Part shown: one piece after another, positions 8,790-15,900 of the stretch
Layout of the letters: the number at the start of each line of letters is the position of its first letter
Position numbering within the stretch: position 1 is the stretch's first letter
Source of the DNA: RGIG8748 sp045606045
GTDB lineage: Bacteria > Bacillota > Clostridia > UMGS1810
Direction of reading: 5' to 3'
NCBI GenBank assembly: GCA_045606045.1
Contig: JAZURE010000037.1
Span: forward strand, 1-64,000
Length of the DNA: 64,000 nt
The notes under the pieces: model-generated
Told to the model about the DNA's origin: nothing
Seen by the model: only the letters and a program-made list of their open reading frames with translations
The model's database searches: none
Position numbers and translations under genes: made by a program

Positions 8790-8844
8790 TTATAGAAAAG
8801 TGCAAAAATACTTTGTGTTTTACAAAATGCGACATCTTTCTCGG

Positions 8845-8873
8845 TTGACTTTTACATAATATTATGATAACAT
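8845..8873 (+). promoter_or_regulatory. Promoter of the variable-hairpin RNA, copy 1
   Basis: TTGACT (8845-8850), a 17-bp spacer and TAACAT (8868-8873). The same layout, TTGACT-N17-TAATAT, lies at the same distance from the RNA in the two other copies, on the minus strand at 34206-34234 and 58375-58403. Confidence 0.75.
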
Positions 8874-8879
8874 TAATCT

Positions 8880-9034
8880 TGCCAAACAAAGTTTAATAAT
8901 ATTGAAGAAGATGAAGTCTGATTTGGAAAAAATGCGGGCTCATTATTCATCTTCTTCGATTATGAATAACTTTGTTTGGCGACAAAAAGAGCCGTGCATT
9001 TTTCATGCGTCGGCTCTGCGCCGGCGCATTTTTT
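8880..9034 (+). ncRNA. Structured small RNA with variable hairpin, copy 1
   Basis: Predicted transcript of about 155 nt. The outer stem GCCAAACAAAG (8881-8891) pairs with CTTTGTTTGGC (8970-8980). Inside, GAAGAAGATGAA (8904-8915) pairs perfectly with TTCATCTTCTTC (8946-8957). Downstream is a GAGCCG/CGGCTC stem, then the palindrome TGCGCCGGCGCA followed by six T, an intrinsic terminator. Outer stem and terminator are conserved in the other copies, whereas the inner hairpin sequence differs but remains self-complementary. It matches no RNA family I can name. It may instead be a 5' leader of the 40-aa gene that starts 36 bases after the T-run. Confidence 0.6.
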
Positions 9035-9069
9035 AATTTATACCAAAACTATGAAAAGGGGAAATGCAA

Positions 9070-9192
9070 ATGGAAGATTATAAGAAGATGTATTATGAGC
9101 TATTTAATAAAATAACAGATGTAATAGAAAATCTCAAAAGAATTCAGCAAGAAGCAGAAGAAATATATTTGTCTGCCGATGAAGACAAATAA
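9070..9192 (+). CDS. 40-aa helical protein of the variable-RNA module, copy 1
   Basis: A 40-residue ORF (start MEDYKKMYYELFNKITD, end LSADEDK), predicted as a single amphipathic, probably coiled-coil helix. AAAAGGGG ends about 8 bases before the ATG. The same peptide is encoded at 58058-58180 with only two amino-acid changes apart from the start codon, while several of the other base changes are synonymous. That argues for selection on the protein. A third copy at 33927-34004 is cut short by a TAA. The function is unknown. Each copy follows the structured RNA, so protein and RNA may form one unit. Confidence 0.7.
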   Translation: MEDYKKMYYELFNKITDVIENLKRIQQEAEEIYLSADEDK

Positions 9193-9227
9193 TCAGATTT
9201 GTGCCTTAGTACAAATCCACCTTAGTC

Positions 9228-9305
9228 CATATCCGCATATTTCACAGCGGACGGCGGGGAGTGCAGAGGGGCTCGCTGTTAAGCTCCTCTGCTATGTTGT
9301 ATAAT
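9228..9305 (+). promoter_or_regulatory. Family B solo end, 30-bp hairpin and toxin promoter
   Basis: tccgcatatttcacagcgga (about 9226-9248) is a lone family B end. The hairpin GCAGAGGGGCT/AGCTCCTCTGC follows (9263-9292). TATAAT at 9300-9305 is a good -10, but its -35 (CTGTTA, 9276-9281) is weak with an 18-bp spacer. The stretch 9243-9299 recurs almost exactly at 34496-34552. Confidence 0.5.
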
Positions 9306-9402
9306 GATACCTGTCAGAGAAATCTGACATAAAGGCGAGACCGGAACAAGCGTACAAACAAGGCGGTTATGCCATCATCTCTATAAAAGGAGGTGATAGC
9401 TT

Positions 9403-9471
9403 ATGGAATATGAATACATAATTTACTTTATGATTATTCTTTTGCTTTTAGTAATTACCATAAAAAAATAA
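9403..9471 (+). CDS. 22-aa hydrophobic peptide, candidate type I toxin
   Basis: A 22-residue peptide starting MEYEYIIY, with a hydrophobic run MIILLLLVITI and a KK end, is preceded by the excellent ribosome binding site AAAGGAGGTGAT (9387-9398). The size, single membrane span, basic C-terminus and very strong translation signal fit membrane toxins of type I toxin-antitoxin systems (TxpA, BsrG, Fst and similar). The leader RNA begins with a stable hairpin TGTCAGA-GAAA-TCTGACA (9312-9329). Leader segments GGCGAGACC and CGGTTATGCCA (9333-9374) are complementary to 9516-9542 downstream. That gives the 5'-3' pairing known to hold such mRNAs inactive. A convergent antisense RNA gene overlaps the 3' region. 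Confidence 0.65.
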   Translation: MEYEYIIYFMIILLLLVITIKK

Positions 9472-9547
9472 CACGCCCCGTCAAAGCCGTGTTATTTTGA
9501 AAAATAAACTGTCTTTGGCATAACCGTTTGAGGTCTTGCCTTTTTCT
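9461..9547 (-). ncRNA. Antisense RNA, candidate antitoxin
   Basis: On the minus strand, TTGACA (9577-9582), exactly 17 bp and TATAAT (9554-9559) form a perfect consensus promoter with no protein gene downstream. The transcript would start near 9547 and end at the hairpin AATAACACG/CGTGTTATT (9467-9496) followed by seven T. It would be about 85 nt and fully complementary to the 3' part of the toxin mRNA. This convergent, 3'-overlapping layout is that of txpA/RatA and bsrG/SR4. Its own 5' end shares CGGTTATGCCA with the toxin leader. Confidence 0.65.
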
Positions 9548-9553
9548 ATGTTT

Positions 9554-9582
9554 ATTATAGAAAATAAAATGGATTTTGTCAA
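9554..9582 (-). promoter_or_regulatory. Perfect consensus promoter of the antisense RNA
   Basis: Minus-strand -35 TTGACA at 9577-9582 and -10 TATAAT at 9554-9559, spacer 17 bp. It lies between the 3' end of cca and the toxin gene, and both convergent transcription units point at the hairpin at 9467-9496. Confidence 0.85.
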
Positions 9583-9628
9583 CTACTTTTGAAAAAGTAT
9601 TAAAAAGTATCAGTTATTTTTGAGGGTT

Positions 9629-10987
9629 TTATTTTTTGTACATTGCAAGGCACTGGCGCAGTGCGTCATCTTTATCCACCCCCGCAAGTCTCAGCTTGTG
9701 GGCGTATTTTAAAATTTCTCCCATTTTTTCGTTAGGCTCGATTCCGTTTTCCATGAGGTCCTTTGCGGTGACATGCAGTTTTGCCATGGTCTCTTTGTAC
9801 ACCTCATATCTCTTGATGAGAAAATCATATGCATCGGAATTTTCTTCCCTCGGGAGCTTGCCCGATGCATCGGCTTTGGAGATGTATATAAGGTCCATGG
9901 GCGCATCTACGCTGTCGAACATCTTATTTGTAGCCTTTACAGATGATTTTGCTTCGGCAAGCACTCTGGGCTTCATGTGCATCTCGCAAAGGGAGAGCAC
10001 ATATTTTATAAGTGCCTTTTCGTCTGTGAGCCTTTTTAAAAAGGTCTGTATAAGGGGCAGACCTGCCCGTTCGTGATTGTATGCATGTATTACTCCGTCT
10101 TTTACGATGGTGGCAAGCTTTTTGCCGAAATCGTGGCAGAGTGCCGAAAGCATAAATCCTCTCGGGTCGGATGCTTTCTCTCTCATGGATGCCGCGCTGT
10201 CGAGCACCATCATTGTATGATTCCACACATCGCCCTCGGCATGATATCTGGGGTTTTGCTCTATGCCTGTAAGGTCACTTATTTCCTTAAACCACGGCAT
10301 AAGCGAGTTCGATTTTCGCAGGGTTTCAAAGAATACCGACGGTTTATCTGACAGCATAAGAGCTTTTGTCATTTCGGACATTACACGCTCGCGGGAAAGA
10401 CAGGTAAGGTCTGTTTTTTTATATATTTCAAGGGTTTTCTCATCTGTATCAAAGCCGAGCCTTGCGGCAAACTGCGCACCCCGGAGCACTCTTAACGGGT
10501 CCTCGCCAAAGTGCGTATCGTCTATGTGGCGGATTATTCCTTTGCGCAGGTCTTCCCGCCCGCCGAAGAAATCAAGCACATCTCCTGTGAGCACATCCCG
10601 CATAAGTGCGTTTATGGTAAAGTCCCGCCTTTTTGCAGCTTCCTTTTCTCCCATAAAAGCATCGTGGTGTATTTCAAAATCCCTGTGGCCTTTGCCTGTG
10701 GGTTTTTCTGTGCGGGGCAGGGCAATGTCAACACCATAGCCCTCTACAGAGAATATCCCGAAGCTCTTCCCGTAGGTAAGAACTGTTCCGAAGGTCGAGA
10801 GGATGTCAAAAACTACCCCGCCCTCTACACCGTGCACCTCTATATCTATATCCGTGCTTTCCTTATTCATCATGCGGTCGCGGACAAAGCCGCCCACAAA
10901 GTACGCTTTGCCGCCGGCTTCTTTTACCTTTTGTGCAATTTCAACCGAAAACTCCAAATCCTTTTTTACACTGTCCAAATTAATCAC
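9629..10987 (-). CDS. cca: CCA-adding tRNA nucleotidyltransferase with HD domain
   Basis: A 452-aa class II tRNA nucleotidyltransferase that adds or repairs the 3' CCA of tRNAs. The N-terminal polymerase-beta-like head holds the AYFVGGFVRDRMM loop and the metal-binding D-x-D of STDIDIEV. The RRDFTINAL motif and the flexible neck RHIDDTHFGEDPLRVLRGAQFAARL (given at about residues 150-175) follow. An HD phosphohydrolase-like domain carries NHTMM and CHDFGK. The frame begins with GTG (10987). A downstream TTG near 10978 would have AGGTGA as ribosome binding site, so the exact start is uncertain by three codons. The gene is monocistronic, with a palindrome just upstream. Confidence 0.95.
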   Translation of the reverse strand: MINLDSVKKDLEFSVEIAQKVKEAGGKAYFVGGFVRDRMMNKESTDIDIEVHGVEGGVVFDILSTFGTVLTYGKSFGIFSVEGYGVDIALPRTEKPTGKGHRDFEIHHDAFMGEKEAAKRRDFTINALMRDVLTGDVLDFFGGREDLRKGIIRHIDDTHFGEDPLRVLRGAQFAARLGFDTDEKTLEIYKKTDLTCLSRERVMSEMTKALMLSDKPSVFFETLRKSNSLMPWFKEISDLTGIEQNPRYHAEGDVWNHTMMVLDSAASMREKASDPRGFMLSALCHDFGKKLATIVKDGVIHAYNHERAGLPLIQTFLKRLTDEKALIKYVLSLCEMHMKPRVLAEAKSSVKATNKMFDSVDAPMDLIYISKADASGKLPREENSDAYDFLIKRYEVYKETMAKLHVTAKDLMENGIEPNEKMGEILKYAHKLRLAGVDKDDALRQCLAMYKK

Positions 10988-10995
10988 CTGAAAAT

Positions 10996-11037
10996 AACCT
11001 TAACGACCTTCAGTGTAGGTCGTTAAGGTTAGTATAT
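10996..11037 (-). promoter_or_regulatory. Perfect 14-bp palindrome at the cca transcription start
   Basis: AACCTTAACGACCT (10996-11009) and its exact complement (11017-11030) flank a 7-base loop. On the minus strand TTGCGC-N17-TATACT ends at about 11032, so the cca transcript would begin at the palindrome and carry it as a 5' hairpin that ends about 9 bases before the GTG. It could be a DNA operator or an RNA hairpin limiting translation. Confidence 0.6.
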
Positions 11038-11096
11038 CACAATATATTATTAAGCGCAAATTCAAAATTATTTTACAAATTGTTAAAAGACCTTGA

Positions 11097-11125
11097 TTGA
11101 CATAACAGTGTATATACTTTATAAT
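11097..11125 (+). promoter_or_regulatory. Consensus promoter of the 11156-12738 operon
   Basis: TTGACA (11097-11102), 17 bp, TATAAT (11120-11125). A perfect sigma-A promoter 31 bases before the next start codon, divergent from cca. Confidence 0.88.
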
Positions 11126-11155
11126 AATGGTATTGATTTTGGGAGGAGACTCTTT

Positions 11156-11782
11156 ATGAAAGCTTTTTGGGAAAATTACTGGTATCATTACAAGGGCATA
11201 ACTCTTGCGGCTTTGTTTGCGGTTGTTGTCCTTATTATAGGCTTTAAGTCATGCAGCGATAAGACGGTGCCAGACCTTAAGGTTGTGTATTTTTCCGATT
11301 CGTATATTACAAGGGATAATGCCGATATAATGGAAAAAGACTTAAAGGAGAAAAAGCTCATAAAAGATATAGATAAAGACGGTAACGAGCTTTTCTATAT
11401 GGATATCATTCTCCACGATTTCGATATAGACGGTACTGCCGACGAGGCAACCATAAACAAGATACAGGCAATGATGTACGCAGGCGACCACACCATAGTA
11501 TTTGCGCATAAGTACGCTCTGGAGGATTACCCCGGATTTTTTGAGGATATATCCGGCATGGTGCCCGAAAATACCGAAACCTTTACCGATGCAGAGACGG
11601 GCTGCATCACAGGCATAAGCCTTAATGGCAATACCTATCTCGAAAAGTGCGGCATAAATACAGAAAACCTCTATCTTGCAATGCGCCGCCGTACAGAAAA
11701 GGAAATAGAAAATGGCAAAAATGACGCTTCCTTTAGTGCGGCATATGATGTTATGGAATATATTCTTAAGCAGGTGAAATAG
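11156..11782 (+). CDS. Membrane-anchored protein of unknown function upstream of apbE
   Basis: A 208-aa protein that I do not recognise. Residues 13-30 (GITLAALFAVVVLIIGF) form one N-terminal membrane segment after a short aromatic and basic cytoplasmic stretch. The remaining 175 residues would lie outside the cell. A cysteine follows the segment (FKSCSD), but the preceding residues are not a clean lipobox. The ATG has GGGAGGAG 7 bases upstream. The frame is open 21 codons further, but that part lies across the promoter. Its stop overlaps the apbE start by one base, so a role with ApbE in an exported flavoprotein or redox system is possible. Confidence 0.7.
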   Translation: MKAFWENYWYHYKGITLAALFAVVVLIIGFKSCSDKTVPDLKVVYFSDSYITRDNADIMEKDLKEKKLIKDIDKDGNELFYMDIILHDFDIDGTADEATINKIQAMMYAGDHTIVFAHKYALEDYPGFFEDISGMVPENTETFTDAETGCITGISLNGNTYLEKCGINTENLYLAMRRRTEKEIENGKNDASFSAAYDVMEYILKQVK

Positions 11783-12738
11783 TGAAAAAAACGGTTTTTA
11801 CCCTTGCAATCATAAGTGTTCTTGCGGTTTTGTGCATTATGCTTGCGCCAAGGCAGGCGAGCATAACCGACTATGCCATGAACACCATGATATCGGTTAC
11901 GGCAAGGTCGCGCCATGCGGATGAGCTTTGCAGGAAGGCTGTAGATGAGGTGCGCAGAATAGACAACCTCATGAGTCCCACAATAGAGGGGAGCGACATA
12001 TACCGCATAAACCATGCAGAGCACGGCACTTTTACAGAGGTATCGCCTGAGACCTATGAGCTTATAGAGATGTCTCTTATGGTGTCCGAAAAGACGGACG
12101 GAGCATTTGATATAACTGTAAACCCCTTGTCTGAACTATGGGATTTTACATCGGAGAAGCCCTCTGTTCCAAACGGTGATGATATAGAAGACCTTACCCA
12201 AAAAGTAAATTACAAAAATGTGCTTTTAAATCCCGACAATTACTCGGTATGCCTTGCTAAAGACGCAATGAGCATAAGTCTGGGCGCTGTTGCCAAGGGT
12301 TATGGCGCATCACGGGCGGCGCATATTTTAACAGACGGCGGCGCAAGGGATGCCATAGTGGATTTGGGCGGCAATATATACGCTATAGGAAATAAAAAGA
12401 TAGGAATACAAACGCCCTTTAAACCGCGCGGAGAGTATTTTACCGTGTGCGAGGCAGAGGACACCTCGGTTGTAACAAGCGGTGCGTACGAAAGGTACTT
12501 TGAAGAGAATGGCAGAATATACCACCACATCATAGACCCCAAGACGGGTTATCCCGCCCGGTCAGATATTCAGAGTGCAACCATAATAACAGAGAACGGT
12601 GCCCTTGCCGATGCCCTTTCCACAGCTATTTTTGTTTTGGGTACGGACAAGGCGGAGGGAGTTTTGTCCGAATTTGACGGGGTTAGTGCGGTCATATATA
12701 CTGCCGATGGAAGAGTGCTTGATATAGAAGCCCAATAA
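11782..12738 (+). CDS. apbE: FAD:protein FMN transferase ApbE
   Basis: A 318-aa ApbE-family enzyme that covalently attaches FMN to threonines of exported flavoproteins such as Rnf or Nqr subunits. An N-terminal hydrophobic segment (VFTLAIISVLAVLCIMLA) anchors or exports it. The family core is clear: MNTMISVTA, FDITVNPLSELWDF, ISLGAVAKGYGASRA, IVDLGGNIYAIG, HHIIDPKTGYPA and the ALADALSTAIFVLG block near the C-terminus. It starts with GTG overlapping the upstream stop, with AGGTGAA as ribosome binding site. No flavoprotein substrate gene is seen in the window. Confidence 0.95.
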   Translation: MKKTVFTLAIISVLAVLCIMLAPRQASITDYAMNTMISVTARSRHADELCRKAVDEVRRIDNLMSPTIEGSDIYRINHAEHGTFTEVSPETYELIEMSLMVSEKTDGAFDITVNPLSELWDFTSEKPSVPNGDDIEDLTQKVNYKNVLLNPDNYSVCLAKDAMSISLGAVAKGYGASRAAHILTDGGARDAIVDLGGNIYAIGNKKIGIQTPFKPRGEYFTVCEAEDTSVVTSGAYERYFEENGRIYHHIIDPKTGYPARSDIQSATIITENGALADALSTAIFVLGTDKAEGVLSEFDGVSAVIYTADGRVLDIEAQ

Positions 12739-12807
12739 AAACACTTGATTTTGAGCGCCGTTGCGTATATAATTATATAGAATAAGGTTTTTTACAAGAG
12801 GTCATGT

Positions 12808-13761
12808 ATGAATATTCCCTGCGGACGCGAGGACGAAGCTCGTCTTTTTCAAAATATAATAAAATCGGGCCGTCTCGGTCAGGCATATATCATAAATGCT
12901 CCCGAGGGCATGGGTAAGAAAACTCTTACAAATTATATACTTTCCCTGCTCTTTTGCGACACGCACTCCTCATGCGGGACTTGTCCGTCGTGCAGAAGTC
13001 TCAATGCAGACTGCCATCCCGATGCGGTATATCTTACCCGTGAGGAAGGCAAGGCATCGCTTGGTGTAGACAGAGTCCGCGCCATTAAACAGGAGGTATA
13101 TACAAGACCTGCCATGGCACCGTACAAGGCGGTTGTGGCAGAGGAAATGGAGCTTGCTACCGACGGAGCGCAGAACGCTATGTTAAAGATGATAGAGGAA
13201 CCGCCCGAAAAAGTGGTATTCTTCCTTTTATGCTCCGGCATGGCGTCCATACTTCCCACCATAGTGTCGCGCTCGGTAACTGTAAACCTCAAACCTCTCG
13301 CGCCCGATGTTCTGCGGCGCATTTTCGGTGCAGAGGAGCACCTTATAGCCGCAAGCTTCGGAAACCCCGGAAGACTTAAAAAACTTATGGAAGACACCGA
13401 CTATTTGGCTTTCAGAGACGATGTTGCGGAGGCATTCTTTTCCGTAAGTTTCGAGGAGCCGTATTCACCCTATGCAGCGGCGCAAAAGTTAGATGCTTAC
13501 AAGGCACGCCCTGCGGAAGTGTTCGAAATTATACTCACTCTTGCAAGGGATGTGTATTTCAGAAAAGCGGGCCTTTCGGACATGATTATAAATAAAGACA
13601 AGTATAACTATATAGACAGCTTTGCACAAAAGCTTTCCGAATTTAAGATATCACGGATTATTCAGCACATAAAAGACACTCTTTCACAAAAAGGTCCAAG
13701 CGGCAATTTTGCCATGGCAGTTACGATAATGCTTTTAAAGTGCAGAAGTGAAATGAGATAG
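12808..13761 (+). CDS. holB: DNA polymerase III delta' subunit
   Basis: A 317-aa clamp-loader subunit. The N-terminal AAA+ core shows a P-loop-like PEGMGKKTL, the four-cysteine zinc module (CDTHSSCGTCPSCRSL), and the sensor region ATDGAQNAMLKMIEEPPEKVVFFLL with SRS (VSRSVTV). The ATG follows an AAGAGGT site. It is followed 14 bases later by ricT, the usual holB-ricT arrangement in Firmicutes. Confidence 0.93.
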   Translation: MNIPCGREDEARLFQNIIKSGRLGQAYIINAPEGMGKKTLTNYILSLLFCDTHSSCGTCPSCRSLNADCHPDAVYLTREEGKASLGVDRVRAIKQEVYTRPAMAPYKAVVAEEMELATDGAQNAMLKMIEEPPEKVVFFLLCSGMASILPTIVSRSVTVNLKPLAPDVLRRIFGAEEHLIAASFGNPGRLKKLMEDTDYLAFRDDVAEAFFSVSFEEPYSPYAAAQKLDAYKARPAEVFEIILTLARDVYFRKAGLSDMIINKDKYNYIDSFAQKLSEFKISRIIQHIKDTLSQKGPSGNFAMAVTIMLLKCRSEMR

Positions 13762-13775
13762 AAAGGAACTGAAAA

Positions 13776-14645
13776 ATGGTTAAAGTAACAGGAGTTCGCT
13801 TCAAAAAGATGGGCAAGATATATTATTTTGACCCTTGCGACTTTAAGATAGAAGAAGGCATGCATGTTGTGGTGGAAACCGCAAGAGGCGTGGAATACGG
13901 TCTTGCCGTAATAGGCGAAAAGTTAGTAGAAGAGGAAAAGATAGTTGCGCCTTTAAAAAAGGTACTTCGTATAGCCACTCCCGAGGATGATAAGACCGTG
14001 GAGCAAAACAAGAAGAAAGAAGCGGAAGCATTTGAAATGTGCCGCAAAAAGATAGAAAAGCACGGGCTGGAAATGAAGCTTATAGATGTGGAATATACCT
14101 TTGACCACAACAAGATACTTTTCTACTTTACAGCCGACGGCAGAATAGACTTCCGTGAGCTTGTGCGTGATTTGGCATCGGTATTTAAGACAAGGATAGA
14201 ATTAAGGCAGATAGGCGTGCGCGACGAAGCCAAGATGATAGGCGGACTCGGTGTATGCGGAAGAGTTCTCTGCTGTAATTCATATCTTGGAGATTTTGAG
14301 CCGGTTTCAATAAAGATGGTAAAGGAGCAGAGCTTATCTTTAAATCCTGCCAAGATATCGGGCACCTGCGGCAGACTTATGTGTTGTCTTAAGAATGAGC
14401 AGGCTGTGTATGAGGCTCTTCACAAAAAGATTCCCTCCGCAGGCTCTCTGGTAGAGACCGAAGACGGCAAGGGCATCGTAACATCAGTAAATGTATTAAA
14501 GGGCATTGTAACCGTAACAAGCGGCGAGGGCGAGAACAAAACCATTAAGAATTATGAGGCAAAAGATGTAAAGGTTCTTAAAAAAGGCTCGCGCAAGGAT
14601 AATGACAGCGCAGACCTTGCACAGCTTAAAGAGCTCGAAGATTAA
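13776..14645 (+). CDS. ricT: RicT (YaaT), PSP1 domain regulatory protein
   Basis: A 289-aa PSP1 family protein. In Bacillus subtilis RicT works with RicA and RicF in RNA maturation by RNase Y and in phosphorelay and competence control. The PSP1 core covers about residues 60-150. It is followed by the family's cysteine signatures GVCGRVLCCNSYL and GTCGRLMCCLKNEQ, which bind an iron-sulfur cluster in the B. subtilis complex. AAAGGAAC lies upstream of the ATG. Its position after holB supports the call. Confidence 0.93.
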   Translation: MVKVTGVRFKKMGKIYYFDPCDFKIEEGMHVVVETARGVEYGLAVIGEKLVEEEKIVAPLKKVLRIATPEDDKTVEQNKKKEAEAFEMCRKKIEKHGLEMKLIDVEYTFDHNKILFYFTADGRIDFRELVRDLASVFKTRIELRQIGVRDEAKMIGGLGVCGRVLCCNSYLGDFEPVSIKMVKEQSLSLNPAKISGTCGRLMCCLKNEQAVYEALHKKIPSAGSLVETEDGKGIVTSVNVLKGIVTVTSGEGENKTIKNYEAKDVKVLKKGSRKDNDSADLAQLKELED

Positions 14646-14663
14646 TAAATATTGTAAAAGGAC

Positions 14664-14692
14664 TTGAAATTCATTTGCTTTTGTAATATAAT
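14664..14692 (+). promoter_or_regulatory. Ferredoxin promoter ending at a family A element
   Basis: TTGAAA (14664-14669), 17 bp, TATAAT (14687-14692). Transcription would begin at about 14699, the first base or so of the 271-bp family A element, so the element becomes the 5' untranslated region of the ferredoxin mRNA. Confidence 0.8.
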
Positions 14693-14697
14693 ATTAA

Positions 14698-14968
14698 GCA
14701 CGCGGAAGCCGAACCCCGTATGGTTTTAAAACGACGAATTCGGCTGATACCGCATAAAATCTCTTGAAAATACTTAAAGTATTCTCTGCGAGATTTTACT
14801 TGTCTCATACAAATTTGTCTGTTTTAAAAGTCTTCGACCTTAAATGCATAAAATTTAGTACAATTTTTATGCGGAGGACGAAGGAAGGCTGACGCCTTGC
14901 GAGGACGACAAATGAAAAGTGTGTAAATTTTAAAAATTTAAGGCATACGAGGTTTGACTCCCGTGTGC
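14698..14968 (+). mobile_element. 271-bp non-coding element, family A, copy 2
   Basis: Reverse complement of 199-469, same length and roughly 94 percent identical, with ends GCACGCGGAAGCCGAACCCC and CTCCCGTGTGC. It lies exactly between the ferredoxin promoter and its ribosome binding site AAGGAGG (14973-14979). It has internal self-complementarity and no credible ORF. Either it inserted at the transcription start, or the family is a mobile transcribed leader. Confidence 0.8.
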
Positions 14969-14987
14969 TTATAAGGAGGTGTGTCAA

Positions 14988-15158
14988 ATGGCATATGTTA
15001 TAAATGACGATTGCATCAGCTGCGGCGCTTGTGCTTCCGAATGTCCCGTAGATGCTATTTCTGAGGGTGACGGCAAGTTCGTAATAAACGCAGACGATTG
15101 TATCGAATGTGGTGCATGCGCAGGAGCTTGTCCTGTAGGTGCTCCCGTTAACGAATAA
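14988..15158 (+). CDS. 2[4Fe-4S] ferredoxin
   Basis: A 56-aa clostridial-type ferredoxin, a low-potential electron carrier in the cytoplasm. Two CxxCxxCxxxCP motifs are seen: CISCGACASECP at residues 9-20 and CIECGACAGACP at 38-49, each ending in the Pro typical of bacterial ferredoxins. AAGGAGG lies 9 bases before the ATG. It is expressed through the family A element that separates it from its promoter, and it ends at a strong terminator, so it is monocistronic. Such ferredoxins serve pyruvate:ferredoxin oxidoreductase, which would use the pyruvate made by the citramalate pathway. That link is inference. Confidence 0.95.
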   Translation: MAYVINDDCISCGACASECPVDAISEGDGKFVINADDCIECGACAGACPVGAPVNE

Positions 15159-15170
15159 TAATATTTACAA

Positions 15171-15201
15171 AAAGGGCTGTCATCTTAAGACAGCCTTTTT
15201 T
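15171..15201 (+). terminator. Rho-independent terminator after ferredoxin
   Basis: GGCTGTC (15175-15181) pairs with GACAGCC (15189-15195), flanked by an A-run on the left and six T on the right. Confidence 0.9.
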
Positions 15202-15217
15202 ACTTTCAGAGGATATT

Positions 15218-15889
15218 ATGAGAAGAACAGAAGATTTGGGCATAAACGGCTTTAAGCTAATACAGGATACAGACCTTTTCTGCTTTGGTACGGACAGCGT
15301 ATTGCTTTCGGACTTTGCACACATACCAAGCGGAGCTAAGGTGGTGGATTTGTGCACGGGCAACGGGATTATTCCCATACTGCTTTGCGCGAAAACAAAA
15401 TTAAAAACCGTTACAGGCATAGAGATATTAAATGAGTCTTACACCCTGGCTTGCGAAAATGCGGCTTTAAATTCCCTTGAGGGCAGAGTAAGCTTTATAA
15501 ATGACGACATCAAAAACTGGAAAAGCCACATAACATCAGGCTCGGTGGATGCAGTAACCTGCAATCCCCCTTATATGAAGGTGGGCGCAGGCTTTACAAA
15601 TCCCGACGATCTAAAGGCGGCGGCAAGACACGAAATCTTTGCCGTGTTAGACGATATCACATCTGTCGCCTCGTCTTTATTAAAGTTCGGAGGGCATTTC
15701 TTCATGGTGCACAGGGCGGACAGGCTTTGCGATGTGCTCTGCTCCATGCGGGGCGCGGGACTTGAGCCAAAGAGACTTAGGTTTGTGCATGCACACCCCG
15801 ACAAAGAGGCAAGCCTCATACTTGTAGAGGGAATAAAGGGTGCACACCCCTCACTTAAACTTGAAAAAAATATATATGTTAATATATAA
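15218..15889 (+). CDS. TrmN6-like adenine-N6 methyltransferase (YabB family)
   Basis: A 223-aa S-adenosylmethionine-dependent methyltransferase close to TrmN6, which methylates A37 of tRNA-Val in Escherichia coli. The start RRTEDLGINGFKLIQDTD..FCFGTDSVLLSDF is the family signature. The SAM loop is VVDLCTGNGIIPILL, and the catalytic NPPY motif (TCNPPYMKVG) is characteristic of N6-adenine methylases. GAGGATATT precedes the ATG. It lies directly before rsmI, as in many Firmicutes, and the pair probably shares a transcript. Which tRNA it modifies cannot be read from sequence. Confidence 0.88.
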   Translation: MRRTEDLGINGFKLIQDTDLFCFGTDSVLLSDFAHIPSGAKVVDLCTGNGIIPILLCAKTKLKTVTGIEILNESYTLACENAALNSLEGRVSFINDDIKNWKSHITSGSVDAVTCNPPYMKVGAGFTNPDDLKAAARHEIFAVLDDITSVASSLLKFGGHFFMVHRADRLCDVLCSMRGAGLEPKRLRFVHAHPDKEASLILVEGIKGAHPSLKLEKNIYVNI

Positions 15890-15900
15890 GGATTGGTATT

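Noticed and set aside
8880..9034. Retron or OMEGA/bridge RNA with mobile-element enzyme
   Set aside because: No reverse transcriptase, TnpB/IscB or IS110 gene lies beside any of the three copies; only a 40-aa ORF does.
9333..9542. Fst-type toxin locus with RNAs that pair through direct repeats
   Set aside because: The repeated segments here are inverted in the DNA, so the two RNAs share the sequence at their 5' ends and are not complementary there. The txpA/bsrG-like layout fits better.
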